Shown here piece after piece: positions 53,750-63,077 of a DNA stretch of 64,000 nt (positions are counted from its first letter, which is position 1; every line of letters begins with the position of its first letter). The stretch is from NCBI RefSeq assembly GCF_001891125.1, contig NZ_CP015247.1:638501-702500 (forward strand), read 5' to 3'. Made by a program: the position numbers and the translations under genes. The notes under the pieces were generated by a model. The model did not search any database, had not been told where the DNA came from, and saw only the letters and a list, made by a program, of their open reading frames with translations. This DNA comes from Leuconostoc suionicum (GTDB lineage Bacteria; Bacillota; Bacilli; Lactobacillales; Lactobacillaceae).

Positions 53750-55272
53750 CACGAGCATTACTTAGCGTTTCTGATAAGAGTGGTTTAATCCCTTTTGCCA
53801 AAAATTTAGTTGAATTAGGTTATGAATTGGTATCTACTGGCGGTACTCATAAGGTATTGGCAGATGCTGGTTTAGCTGTTATCTCAATTGATGAGGTAAC
53901 TGATTTTCCAGAAATGCTGGATGGGCGTGTAAAAACTTTGCATCCCCGTGTCCATGCAGGTTTGCTTGCTCGTCGTGATTTACCAGAGCACATGGCAAAA
54001 TTAGCAGAATTTGATATCACACCGATTGATATGGTAGTTGTTAATTTATATCCCTTCAAATCAACCATCCAAAAAGAAGGTGTTACTGAGGCGGAAGCAA
54101 TTGAAAACATTGATATTGGTGGTCCTTCAATGTTACGTTCTGCTGCCAAAAATTTTGCGTCAGTTTTGCCAATTGTTGATCCAAAAGACTATGACGTTGT
54201 TGTCAATAAGTTGAAAGCTGGCGAAGTTGATCGTGAATATCGTAAGTCGTTGGCCGCAAAAGTATTCCAACATACCGCTAGCTATGATGCTTTGATTGCC
54301 AATTATTTGACGGAAACAGCATTTCCTGAAAATCTAACATTACCTTACGAAAAATTTGATGATATGCGTTACGGGGAAAATCCACATCAACCAGCTGCTG
54401 CCTATAAGACAGCCTTACCTGAAGCTTATTCGGTTCTGAATGCTGATATTTTACATGGTAAACAATTGTCATATAACAATATTCGTGACGCTGATGCAGC
54501 ACTTAGAATAATTGCTGAGTATGAAGAAACGACAGTTGTTACAGTTAAGCATATGAACCCAGCTGGAATAGGGCAGGGAGAAACTTTGGAAGCTGCTTGG
54601 GATCAAGCCTTTGCTGCTGACGATATTTCAATTTTTGGTGGTATCGTAGCGCTTAATCGTGAAGTTGACGTGGCGACTGCAGAAAAGATGCATGCTATCT
54701 TCCTTGAGATTATTATTGCGCCAAGCTTTACACCGGAAGCATATGAAATCTTAGCAACTAAGAAAAATCTTCGTTTACTGACGTTGCCATTTACAACGAA
54801 CATTCCACAGAAACTAGAAGTTACTTCTGTATTAGGTGGTGTAGTAGTACAAGAGCGTGACTTGGTTGGCGAATCTGAAGATAACTTTACTGTGGTTTCA
54901 AAAGCACAGCCTACCAAAGAACAGTTACAAGCAATGATTTTTGCTCAAAAAGTAGTGAAACATGTGAAGTCAAATGCAATTGTTGTCGCTCGTAATGGAC
55001 AAACATTGGGTATTGGTGCGGGACAGCCTAATCGTATTGATTCAGTTGTTTACTCAATCCAAAAAGCAGAAAAAAAGCCAGGGTTTGATGAAGCAGTATT
55101 AGCTTCAGATGCATTTTTCCCAATGGATGATTCTGTTCAGTATGCAGCAGAACATGGTATCAAAGCGATTGTTGAGCCTGGCGGATCCATAAAGGACAAA
55201 GATTCAATTGCCAAAGCTGATGAATTAGGAGTTGTTCTAATATTTAGTGGCACAAGACATTTTAAGCATTAA
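53746..55272 (+). CDS. purH: Bifunctional AICAR transformylase/IMP cyclohydrolase
   Basis: Last two steps to IMP. The 508-aa protein has an N-terminal MGS-like cyclohydrolase domain (about 1-195; starts [13 protein letters not shown], with [14 protein letters not shown] near 30 and [16 protein letters not shown] near 65) and a C-terminal transformylase domain with [13 protein letters not shown] near 208 and [15 protein letters not shown] near 263. Ends the pur operon, with a terminator directly after. purB is not in the window. Confidence 0.98.
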   Translation: MTRALLSVSDKSGLIPFAKNLVELGYELVSTGGTHKVLADAGLAVISIDEVTDFPEMLDGRVKTLHPRVHAGLLARRDLPEHMAKLAEFDITPIDMVVVNLYPFKSTIQKEGVTEAEAIENIDIGGPSMLRSAAKNFASVLPIVDPKDYDVVVNKLKAGEVDREYRKSLAAKVFQHTASYDALIANYLTETAFPENLTLPYEKFDDMRYGENPHQPAAAYKTALPEAYSVLNADILHGKQLSYNNIRDADAALRIIAEYEETTVVTVKHMNPAGIGQGETLEAAWDQAFAADDISIFGGIVALNREVDVATAEKMHAIFLEIIIAPSFTPEAYEILATKKNLRLLTLPFTTNIPQKLEVTSVLGGVVVQERDLVGESEDNFTVVSKAQPTKEQLQAMIFAQKVVKHVKSNAIVVARNGQTLGIGAGQPNRIDSVVYSIQKAEKKPGFDEAVLASDAFFPMDDSVQYAAEHGIKAIVEPGGSIKDKDSIAKADELGVVLIFSGTRHFKH

Positions 55273-55283
55273 AATAATAGCCC

Positions 55284-55309
55284 AAAAGCGCTTTAAAGAG
55301 CGTTTTTTT
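55284..55309 (+). terminator. Rho-independent terminator after purH
   Basis: AAAGCGCT paired with AGCGTTTT (one G-T pair) around TTTAAAG, followed by a T-run. Confidence 0.8.
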
Positions 55310-55311
55310 AG

Positions 55312-55340
55312 TTGAATCGCGGTATTTTTTTAGGTATACT
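55312..55340 (+). promoter_or_regulatory. yhaO promoter
   Basis: TTGAAT at 55312-55317, 17-bp spacer, TATACT at 55335-55340; a start site is predicted near 55347. Confidence 0.8.
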
Positions 55341-55348
55341 TATTTATA

Positions 55349-55362
55349 CGAACAAATATTCG
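55349..55362 (+). promoter_or_regulatory. SOS (LexA/DinR-like) box over the yhaO start site
   Basis: CGAACAAATATTCG has the CGAAC-N4-GTTCG layout of the Gram-positive LexA box with one mismatch (ATTCG). It covers about +2 to +16 of the predicted transcript, where bound repressor would block the promoter. Confidence 0.6.
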
Positions 55363-55375
55363 CTTAGGAGATTAT

Positions 55376-56548
55376 ATGAAATTTATTCATGCGGGTGATG
55401 TACATTTGGGAAATCCTTTTTCTGGTCTGGATAAGCAGTTGCCATTTGCCCTAAAAAAAACAGTTCAAACAGCGACAATTAAGGCATTTGAGCAATTAAT
55501 TGATGATGCTATTTCTACTGAGGTTGATTTTGTCTTATTCCCAGGAGATTTATATAATTCAGCGGAGAATAGTCCATTTATTCAAGAAGTAGTGAGCAAA
55601 CAATTCCAACGACTTTCAGATGTGAACATTGATGTTTTTTTAAGTTTTGGGAATCATGACTTTGAGGCAGATACAAGAAATCATCTGCCTTGGCCAAACA
55701 ATATCCACGTTTTTCCTCAAGAAGTAGAAACAAAAATTAAAATACTTCATTCAGGAGAAAAAGTTGCGCTGACGGGATTTAGTTACCAAACTCAACGCCA
55801 AACTGAAAAAATCATTGATGATTTTCCCAGCAAGGGGGATGCTGACTATCAAATAGGCTTGTATCATGGTGCACTTGGTGTTGCTGGTGAGCCTTATGCT
55901 CCTTTTTCCTTGAGTGATATGTTGCAAAAGAACTATGATTACTGGGCTTTGGGGCACATTCATATACGTCAAACGCTAAATGAACAGCCGTTTATTGGTT
56001 ATTCTGGCGTTTTACAGGGCTTAAATCGTAAAGAAACCGGGGACAAAGGCTATTACTTGGTTCACTCTGAGAACCAACGTTTGATTCCAGAATTTAAAAA
56101 TATTGCATCAATTAATTGGAATAGTATGACGATTTCGTCAATGATAGATGAGGCTGACCTAATTGATCAAATTATCAGTCTCAAAAATGAAAAAATAACT
56201 TTTTGGTCAATCACTATAACTGCTCAGATTGATGCAACCATTATTGAACGAATTAATGGCGGTGTGACATTAGACAAAATTCGTGATCAATTACCAACTA
56301 ACATGTGGGTAGTTCGTTTAAGTGTTGCTAATTCTGGACAATCATCATTAGTTTCTGACAATATTGATCAACAATACTGGACGGGCGCTCTTGAGAAGGT
56401 GTTTGAAGAGTCTAACATAACTAATTACTTGCCGAGTCAAGTTCCTGTGTTTATTCGTGAGCATTTCATGAGTGATGATGGTCAGGAAGAACTTCAAAAT
56501 GCTATGGAGCAATTAATCGCAGAAAGGCGACAAAACAATGAAGATTAA
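55376..56548 (+). CDS. yhaO: DNA repair metallophosphoesterase YhaO (SbcD-like)
   Basis: Calcineurin-type nuclease subunit, partner of YhaN in an SbcCD/Mre11-Rad50-like complex. The 390-aa product carries the metallophosphoesterase motifs: HAGDVHLG (about 5-12), FPGDLYN near 55, SFGNHDFE near 91-98, YHGALG near 163 and GHIHIRQ near 195. The last 130 residues form the capping and partner-binding region. AGGAGATTAT gives the start site. The end overlaps yhaN by 11 bp. In Bacillus subtilis the yhaONM operon is listed among LexA-controlled genes, matching the box found here. Confidence 0.93.
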   Translation: MKFIHAGDVHLGNPFSGLDKQLPFALKKTVQTATIKAFEQLIDDAISTEVDFVLFPGDLYNSAENSPFIQEVVSKQFQRLSDVNIDVFLSFGNHDFEADTRNHLPWPNNIHVFPQEVETKIKILHSGEKVALTGFSYQTQRQTEKIIDDFPSKGDADYQIGLYHGALGVAGEPYAPFSLSDMLQKNYDYWALGHIHIRQTLNEQPFIGYSGVLQGLNRKETGDKGYYLVHSENQRLIPEFKNIASINWNSMTISSMIDEADLIDQIISLKNEKITFWSITITAQIDATIIERINGGVTLDKIRDQLPTNMWVVRLSVANSGQSSLVSDNIDQQYWTGALEKVFEESNITNYLPSQVPVFIREHFMSDDGQEELQNAMEQLIAERRQNNED

Positions 56549-58901
56549 ACGCTTAGAAATTAGCGGATTTGGCCGTTGGTCGCAAGAAGCTTTTGATTTA
56601 TCGGATGGTTTACAGGTTATTTTCGGACAAAATGAGTCGGGAAAAACAACCCTAAGAGCATTTATTGTAGGTGTCCTGTTTGGTTTTCAAACGAAAAAAA
56701 ATGGCCATAACGTTTACGATCCAAAGGACGGAAGCCAATACGGTGGTAGCCTAATTTTAGAAACAGAAGAGGGTGATGTCAAAATAACGCGTTTGAATCG
56801 TACCAAAACAACTTTGACAATTACACGCTTAATTAATCAAACGGAAATTATTGATCCAGAAAAGTGGCTGAAACAAAAATTATCGCCACTCACAAGAGAA
56901 GCTTTTGACGATATTTTTAATTTTAACCAAGAAGACCTAACCCGAATTTCTCAAATCAAATCAGTGGATTTTCAAAGGTTGCTATTAAATATTGGTGCTG
57001 TAGGAAGCACAGGTTGGTTAGATGTCATGGATGAATTTGATAAGTCTGCTGATAAACTATTTGCTCCGCGGGCAAATAAAAGACCTTTAAATATTGCCAT
57101 TAAAGAATATGAAAATGCAACGGAAGAATTACATCAAAAAAGTGCTGAATTAGATGATTTCATGTCGACAGAACAAATACTAACTGATTTAGAAAGCAAG
57201 CAACATGAGCAAGAAGAAAAAATTCTTACTGTTAGTCAGCAACTACAAGAAATACAACAGTTAGTACAACAATACCAATTGTTTGAATCAGCTAAAAAAA
57301 TAGAAATCGAAAATGTACCATCTGTTGATGAAAAACAGGTCGTGCAAGCACGACGATTGCAAATCGAAATTGATTCTTTGAATGACAGTATTTCGCGGCA
57401 TAATGAAACGTTAAAAACTATTGAAGTGCCTCACGAAGTGAGTGACGATAATACCGACCAAATGGTTTTAACAAAAGCACAAGTAGCGCAACGGAATTTG
57501 GCAGTGAATACTGAAAAACGTGCGAATTTGCTAAAACAAAAGGAACAAATTGAAGCTCAGTTTGAGAGGGATGTGCCAAAAAGATTAACAGACAGTGAGT
57601 TGCAAAATTTATCCTCTTCAAATGTGTATTTGTTGTCGACTGGTGCGTTAATTTTAATCTTATTTGTTAGTATTTTTATAATGCACTGGCCTGCCCTGTG
57701 GATGGTTATTTTGTCACTAATTGTAGCCGCAGGTCTGTTCTATAAGCAACAGAAGCAAAATCAAATACGGCAAATGATTCAAAAGGCTTATAGCCCGCTT
57801 AATATACAAAGCATTAAGAAGATACAGGCTGAGATAGATCAATATGAACAACAAAAAATTGATATTCAAAGCTTAGATGAACAAATTGAAGGTCAATATG
57901 ATGATCTTATTCAAATGTTACAGCCAATTGCACTGAAGCTTGATATTCAAATTCTTTCGGATTCATTAGAATTAACCATTGCGCAATTAATAAGTGTTCA
58001 ACAACAAGAAAGCCTTTCAGAGCAAAGTAAACGAAGCATGTATGTGCAACAGCAAAATCAAATTGTCACTGAGATACAACAACAACAGGAAAAGTTGTCT
58101 GAGAAGTTGAACGAACAGAAAACAATTTTTAAAGAATATCATGTCACAGATTTGCACGAACTGCAAAACACATTAAATCGATATAATAAAAATGAACAAT
58201 TAAAGCAGCGCTATCAAGATATCATGAACCAAATTGACGAAAGTACGCGCCAAGAATTGTTAAATTATGATAACGAAGCACAACTGCTTGAGCAGAAGGA
58301 AAAACAGCAAAATTATTTAACGATACTCCAAAGGCAGGCCTTTGAATTGCAGAGCGATATTGCACATTACAAAGCGCAGCAGGAGCAACGGACTAGTAAC
58401 GATCAGTTCATGATGCTACAACAAGATCTTGCTAACCAAAAAACAGAGCTCACACAACAATTTGGCGAATATTTAGCAAAAAAAATGAGCGTAAAATGGA
58501 TAAATCAAGCCCTGCAAGATGCATCTCAAAATCGCTTTCCAAAGATGCAGCAGCTAGCAACGGACTATTTTCAAAAACTTACAGATGGTCGATATGTAAA
58601 CATTCAATTCGATAAAAATACGTTGCAGGTCGTGAGAAATGATCGACAAAAGTTTAGTGTAGTAGAATTATCTACCGGGACACAAGAACAACTTTATGTG
58701 GCCTTTCGTTTAGCGTTAAGCCAAGTTATTCGGGATATTATTAATATGCCTATTCTAGTAGATGATGGATTTGTTAATTTTGATTTAAGTCGTAAACAAA
58801 ATGTTATAGCATTATTAACTGATATTGGTCGCAATCAGCAAGTTATCTATTGGACAGCTGCTATTCATAACGAACACTTCGACAAAGTGATAGAATTATA
58901 A
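56538..58901 (+). CDS. yhaN: SbcC/Rad50-like ATPase YhaN
   Basis: SMC-like ATPase expected to pair with YhaO in double-strand-break end processing. The 787-aa product has an N-terminal ATPase half with Walker A GQNESGKTT (about 31-39), two long coiled-coil arms (about 175-360 and 410-650), and the C-terminal half with signature ELSTGTQEQLYVAFRLAL (about 712-729) and Walker B MPILVDDGFVNFD (about 738-750). A hydrophobic hairpin at about 365-403 lies where Rad50 has its zinc hook. This suggests membrane attachment and is typical of YhaN-type proteins. Start overlaps yhaO. Confidence 0.92.
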   Translation: MKIKRLEISGFGRWSQEAFDLSDGLQVIFGQNESGKTTLRAFIVGVLFGFQTKKNGHNVYDPKDGSQYGGSLILETEEGDVKITRLNRTKTTLTITRLINQTEIIDPEKWLKQKLSPLTREAFDDIFNFNQEDLTRISQIKSVDFQRLLLNIGAVGSTGWLDVMDEFDKSADKLFAPRANKRPLNIAIKEYENATEELHQKSAELDDFMSTEQILTDLESKQHEQEEKILTVSQQLQEIQQLVQQYQLFESAKKIEIENVPSVDEKQVVQARRLQIEIDSLNDSISRHNETLKTIEVPHEVSDDNTDQMVLTKAQVAQRNLAVNTEKRANLLKQKEQIEAQFERDVPKRLTDSELQNLSSSNVYLLSTGALILILFVSIFIMHWPALWMVILSLIVAAGLFYKQQKQNQIRQMIQKAYSPLNIQSIKKIQAEIDQYEQQKIDIQSLDEQIEGQYDDLIQMLQPIALKLDIQILSDSLELTIAQLISVQQQESLSEQSKRSMYVQQQNQIVTEIQQQQEKLSEKLNEQKTIFKEYHVTDLHELQNTLNRYNKNEQLKQRYQDIMNQIDESTRQELLNYDNEAQLLEQKEKQQNYLTILQRQAFELQSDIAHYKAQQEQRTSNDQFMMLQQDLANQKTELTQQFGEYLAKKMSVKWINQALQDASQNRFPKMQQLATDYFQKLTDGRYVNIQFDKNTLQVVRNDRQKFSVVELSTGTQEQLYVAFRLALSQVIRDIINMPILVDDGFVNFDLSRKQNVIALLTDIGRNQQVIYWTAAIHNEHFDKVIEL

Positions 58902-58928
58902 CTAATTAAGCTGGTAAGGGGCCGTGAG

Positions 58929-59879
58929 ATGAAAAAATTATTAGCAGAGTATCAAGATACAGAGCACATTGATAATTTTGCACTAATCAAAGCTGCAGAA
59001 GTACGTTTAACGAAAACAGGGAAAACTTATATCAGTATACTGTTTTCGGATCGTTCAGGAGATTTACCTGGTAATCTTTGGGATGCTACTGATGAACAAA
59101 TTAAAACTTTGATTCCTGGGAAAGTCGTTAGTTTACAAGGCGTTAGGGGATCATATCGTGATCAGCCTCAGATACAAATTACTCACGTCAGACTAACTGA
59201 AGCTGGGGAACCTGATAGTCCTTCAGATTTTATGACTCATGCGCCAATTAAAGAAGCCGAAATGAGCGAAGAACTTAGTGATTTTATCTTGTCAATTGCT
59301 AATCCTACCTGGAATCGATTAGTTAGAAAATTATTTACGCAATATAATGATTTGTTTTTAAAATATCCTGCCGCAAAGATGAATCATCACGCATTTGGAG
59401 GCGGACTGGCATTTCACTCTTTGTCGATTGCTAAACTAGCAAAGAATCTTGTTTTACAATATCCGCAACTTAATCAGGATTTGCTGATTTCTGGTGCCTT
59501 GCTACATGACTTGGGGAAAGTGATCGAACTTTCTGGACCAATCGCTACACAATATACATTGGCCGGAAACTTAATTGGTCATATTACGTTAATTGATGAG
59601 CAAATTGTTTTAGCAGCAAACGAGTTACATTTTGATTTGCAGAGTGAGGAAATGATTATTTTGCGTCATGTGGTTCTAGCACATCATGGTTTACTAGAGT
59701 TTGGATCGCCTGTTCGTCCGGCATTAATGGAAGCAGAAGTTCTTCATCAACTGGATGAGCTGGATGCAGGGATTCAAATGATGACGGGGGCTTTAGAAAA
59801 AACAAATTCAGGATCATTTTCCGATAAAGTATTTGGCTTAGATAATCGGAAGTTTTACAAAACAGAAGAGGACGATTAA
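58929..59879 (+). CDS. yhaM: 3'-5' exoribonuclease YhaM
   Basis: Manganese-dependent 3'-5' exonuclease acting on RNA and single-stranded DNA in Gram-positives. The 316-aa protein has an N-terminal OB-fold (about 15-95, TKTGKTYISILFSDRSGDLPG) and a C-terminal HD domain (about 150-290) with metal ligands in HHAFGGGLAFHSLS near 150, ALLHDLGKVIELSG near 193 and LAHHGLLEFGSP near 255. It follows yhaN by 27 bp and completes the conserved yhaONM cluster. No terminator is visible after it. Confidence 0.94.
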   Translation: MKKLLAEYQDTEHIDNFALIKAAEVRLTKTGKTYISILFSDRSGDLPGNLWDATDEQIKTLIPGKVVSLQGVRGSYRDQPQIQITHVRLTEAGEPDSPSDFMTHAPIKEAEMSEELSDFILSIANPTWNRLVRKLFTQYNDLFLKYPAAKMNHHAFGGGLAFHSLSIAKLAKNLVLQYPQLNQDLLISGALLHDLGKVIELSGPIATQYTLAGNLIGHITLIDEQIVLAANELHFDLQSEEMIILRHVVLAHHGLLEFGSPVRPALMEAEVLHQLDELDAGIQMMTGALEKTNSGSFSDKVFGLDNRKFYKTEEDD

Positions 59880-59903
59880 CTGAAAAATCAGTAGTGTAAC
59901 CTA

Positions 59904-60062
59904 TCATATACGTTTGAATAAGAAAAACGCAAAGGCACAAAATCCAATTTGGATAATCAAAACAGTGCTGACAAATACAAGTAAGTGAATATCATTCAGA
60001 CGGAATGATATATAAATTAGTAACAATAATACTGAAAAAATGATGATAAAAAAACCTGGCAT
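59904..60062 (-). CDS. Small two-helix membrane protein (52 aa)
   Basis: A short gene on the minus strand: ATG at 60062 preceded by AAGGAGAAGTTT, a consensus binding site 6 nt away. The product starts MPGFFIIIFSVLLLLIYISF, has a short polar turn (RLNDIH) and a second hydrophobic stretch, and ends FFLFKRI. It is almost entirely two membrane helices with a positive C-terminal end. The length and strong start site support a real small protein; no family is recognised. It points toward the 3' end of yhaM. Confidence 0.65.
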   Translation of the reverse strand: MPGFFIIIFSVLLLLIYISFRLNDIHLLVFVSTVLIIQIGFCAFAFFLFKRI

Positions 60063-60295
60063 AAACTTCTCCTTATTTATTGTGACCTTATTTTAGATTA
60101 TTATAAGTTGCAATAGTTATATGGATTTTAAATGATCATAAGATGCCCACCATTTATGGATTGGTCTATTTAGTGCTGAATTTAAGTTAAAGTTTAGTAC
60201 TCAAATACTAATATTATATTTTTGAACGTCTATCATATCAGTGCTACAATAAATGAAATATAAATATTTGTAATTTGACGAGAAGGAAGAAATTC
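60063..60295. other. Divergent intergenic region
   Basis: It separates the minus-strand 52-aa gene from the phosphodiesterase gene. It holds an inverted repeat TTAGTA-N6-TACTAA (60194-60211) and the promoter at 60222-60250. TATAAT on the minus strand at 60104-60099 could serve the 52-aa gene. No further gene seen. Confidence 0.4.
60222..60250 (+). promoter_or_regulatory. Promoter of the phosphodiesterase gene
   Basis: TTGAAC at 60222-60227, 17-bp spacer, TACAAT at 60245-60250. An inverted repeat (60194-60211) lies just upstream. Confidence 0.75.
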
Positions 60296-61585
60296 ATGAC
60301 TATTAAAAACCCGTTAGTAATTGTATCTTTTGATGCTATGGGTGCTGAAGATATTGCAGAGCACATTAATTTGATGCCTAATGTTGCTGCTTTAATCGCT
60401 CGGGGAACCCATGTAAAAAAAGTTGAAGGTATTTACCCAACACTAACTTATCCTTCACATACAACTATTATGACTGGTGTTTATCCCGCCAAACATGGCA
60501 TTGTAAACAATACAAAAATCCAGCCGGAGTTAGGGGATTCACCAGACTGGTTTTGGTATGCGCGAGACATCAAGACGCCAACTTTATTTGATTTGGCACA
60601 CAACAAGGGATTGAAAACAGCAGCCTTTTTATGGCCGGTTTCAGCCAAAGCGCCAATTACATGGAATATTGCTGAAATTTTTCCTAACCGAATTTGGACC
60701 AACCAATATTTTGTGTCGTTTCATGCTAGTTCACCTTATTTTTTGTTTGACATGAATAGAAAATTTGGTAAATTTCGAAAAGGAATTGCACAACCACAGT
60801 TAGACCAATTTATTACAAAAGCCGCAGCAGATACAATTAAACACAAAAAGCCAGATATGACAGCTATTCATTTAGTTGATATGGATTCGCATCGGCACAG
60901 ATATGGGGTGCGTTCTAAAGAAGCTTATGAGGCTTTAAAAAGATTAGATAGTAACCTTGGTGATATTATTCAAGCGACGAAAGATGCAGGTACTTTTGAC
61001 CAAACCAATTTCGTTGTTTTAGGTGATCATTTTCAAATTGACGTTGAAAATATGATACATTTGAACAAGTTGTTTGCCATTAATAATTGGCTTACTGTGA
61101 CTGACAAAGGGCTGATTGCAAATGATTGGCGAGTATTAGCCAAAACAACTGATGGGTCTACGTATATTTATATAAAAGATCTTTCATTAGTAGATGAGGT
61201 ACGTGATGTTGTACAGCAAGTACCAGGTATTGAAATGATATATACCTCTGCAGATATTATTAAGTGGCACATTGATCCAGAAGCCACTTTTATTGTTGAA
61301 GCACAAAACGGTTTTTTCTTTACAGATGAAGTTGACCGACCCGTAGTTGTGGAACCGACAGATGAGAAGGAATTAGGTCAAAGCGACCGCTATAAAGCAG
61401 TGCATGGATTTAGGCCGGATAAAGTAGGCTATCAGACTACCCTTGTGATGGCCGGACCAGATGTTGCGCATGGCACAATTGAAGAAGCGAGCTTGGTGGA
61501 TGAAGCACCCACCATGGCACAATTACTTGATGTGGAGTTTGAAAACGTCTTAGACGGTATACCGCTCACCAAAGCGTTTAAATGA
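60296..61585 (+). CDS. Alkaline phosphatase superfamily protein (type I phosphodiesterase/nucleotide pyrophosphatase)
   Basis: A 429-aa enzyme of the ENPP-type family (PF01663). From ATG 60296 (GAAGGAAG upstream) the protein begins MTIKNPLVIVSFDAMG; the TTG at 60275 would lie upstream of that site. Metal ligands: Asp in SFDAMG, the nucleophile Thr in TLTYPSHTTIMTGVYPAKHG (about 50), then DMDSHRHRYG near 196, LGDHFQID near 246 and the late His in KAVHGF near 364. No signal peptide, so it should be cytoplasmic. The substrate could be a nucleotide sugar or phosphodiester, but is not known. Confidence 0.87.
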   Translation: MTIKNPLVIVSFDAMGAEDIAEHINLMPNVAALIARGTHVKKVEGIYPTLTYPSHTTIMTGVYPAKHGIVNNTKIQPELGDSPDWFWYARDIKTPTLFDLAHNKGLKTAAFLWPVSAKAPITWNIAEIFPNRIWTNQYFVSFHASSPYFLFDMNRKFGKFRKGIAQPQLDQFITKAAADTIKHKKPDMTAIHLVDMDSHRHRYGVRSKEAYEALKRLDSNLGDIIQATKDAGTFDQTNFVVLGDHFQIDVENMIHLNKLFAINNWLTVTDKGLIANDWRVLAKTTDGSTYIYIKDLSLVDEVRDVVQQVPGIEMIYTSADIIKWHIDPEATFIVEAQNGFFFTDEVDRPVVVEPTDEKELGQSDRYKAVHGFRPDKVGYQTTLVMAGPDVAHGTIEEASLVDEAPTMAQLLDVEFENVLDGIPLTKAFK

Positions 61586-61609
61586 AAATATCTTTTTTGG
61601 AGATTGATT

Positions 61610-62935
61610 GTGGATAAAAAAATGGATAAAAGCGAGTTGAAGGTTGCAACACGCTACAAGACAGTGTTAAAAAGTCTGGATAATACATGGCGTATTCTTG
61701 ATGAAGGTAGGGTAGCTGTACTAAAAGAAGTTTTGATGTGGTTAGGGCATCCTGACAAATCATTAAAAATAATTCATATTGCTGGGACTAATGGAAAAGG
61801 GTCAACAGGCACAATGTTGGGATCAATTTTAAAGGCCAATGGATACACCTATGGTCATTTTTCAAGTCCTTATATCATGGATGATCGTGAACAAATTCGT
61901 ATTAATGGGGAAATGATATCCAAAAGTGATTTTTTAAAATATTATGATCAGATAGTCGCTCTTTTTAAACAACACGATGTGCCCCTTTATTATTTATCTT
62001 ATTTTGAGTATTTTACGATTATTTCATTGCTGGCATTTGTTGATAAAAAAGTTGATTTAGTTATTTTCGAATCTGGATTAGGTGGACTCTGGGATGCTAC
62101 TAATGCAATTGAGCCACCAATGTTAACTGTTTTTACTAAAATTAGCATCGACCATCAAAATTTGTTGGGACATAATATCGCTGAAATTGCCGAGAACAAG
62201 GCTGCTATTATCAAACCGGGTATATGGGTAATCGATTACCCGGGACAAGATATTGAGGCCAAAAAGGTATTAAAAGCGCGAACAGAAAAGGTTGGCGCAC
62301 GTTGGTTTGAACATAAGCGAGATGAAATCATTATAGCCAATACATCACCATCTGGTCTTGATTTGATTATTAATGGCAAGAGCGGTTATTTCTTAAGTAT
62401 GGCTGGTGCTTTTCAGGTTCACAATTTCAGTATCGTATTGAAAACGAAAGCGGCATTAATCGAAAAGGGATATCAATTTGATGCCGAAAAGACTCGTAAT
62501 GGTATTGCCAATGTAAAAATGTTGGGGCGGATGAATTATCATGCTGATAAAAACATTTTGTTTGATGCTGCTCATAATGTTGATGGCATTCAGGGATTAG
62601 TCTCTGCATTGAATTCTTGGCACTTAAAAATTAAGCCGACTTTGATTCTAGGCGTTCTCAAGGACAAAGATTATCATGAGATGTTGGATGAAATTATACC
62701 ATTTGTTCAGCGTGTCATTACCGTCACACCGAATAACAAAACACGAGCGTTATCTGCAGACGAATTGGCAACTGATATTTTATCGAACTATCCAAGTATT
62801 GAGGTTGAGATTGCTAATGATGCTTCGGCAGCCATCTCACTTGCAATGCGTGTTCGTGAGTCTTCTCAGGCATTGATTGTCGTTACTGGATCATTCTATA
62901 CTTTAAGTGCAATTCATAGGGAAGGTCGTATTTAG
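61610..62935 (+). CDS. folC: Folylpolyglutamate synthase/dihydrofolate synthase
   Basis: Adds glutamate to folates (and in some species to dihydropteroate), retaining cofactors needed by Fhs, PurN and PurH. The GTG at 61610 is preferred (GGAG 7 nt upstream); TTG 61604 and ATG 61622 are alternatives. About 441 aa, with the Mur-ligase-like ATP site IHIAGTNGKGSTGTML near 55, GHFSSPYIMDDREQIRING near 82, the FESGLGGLWDATN motif near 150 and the C-terminal domain starting near LFDAAHNVDGI (about 320). Separated from the phosphodiesterase gene by 24 bp, probably same transcript. Confidence 0.93.
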   Translation: MDKKMDKSELKVATRYKTVLKSLDNTWRILDEGRVAVLKEVLMWLGHPDKSLKIIHIAGTNGKGSTGTMLGSILKANGYTYGHFSSPYIMDDREQIRINGEMISKSDFLKYYDQIVALFKQHDVPLYYLSYFEYFTIISLLAFVDKKVDLVIFESGLGGLWDATNAIEPPMLTVFTKISIDHQNLLGHNIAEIAENKAAIIKPGIWVIDYPGQDIEAKKVLKARTEKVGARWFEHKRDEIIIANTSPSGLDLIINGKSGYFLSMAGAFQVHNFSIVLKTKAALIEKGYQFDAEKTRNGIANVKMLGRMNYHADKNILFDAAHNVDGIQGLVSALNSWHLKIKPTLILGVLKDKDYHEMLDEIIPFVQRVITVTPNNKTRALSADELATDILSNYPSIEVEIANDASAAISLAMRVRESSQALIVVTGSFYTLSAIHREGRI

Positions 62936-63004
62936 AGCCAGTTCAAAATGATGTTGCTTAGTAGCCATTGATCATTTATTCACTTTTTCTAGGTTGTCAA
63001 TCTT

Positions 63005-63041
63005 TTGTGAAAATGTCTCTCTCATGTTAAAATGGGAGAGA
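63005..63041 (+). promoter_or_regulatory. dus promoter overlapped by a 10-bp inverted repeat
   Basis: TTGTGA at 63005-63010, 17-bp spacer, extended -10 TGT-TAAAAT (63028-63033). TCTCTCTCAT at 63016-63025 and ATGGGAGAGA at 63032-63041 form an inverted repeat centred on the -10 (one G-T pair if folded as RNA). It ends near the predicted start site, so it is unlikely to be a transcribed terminator for this gene, but it could stop folC readthrough or be an operator. Confidence 0.55.
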
Positions 63042-63077
63042 TATTTTTATGAGTATGAAACTTTATGAGGCAAAATA

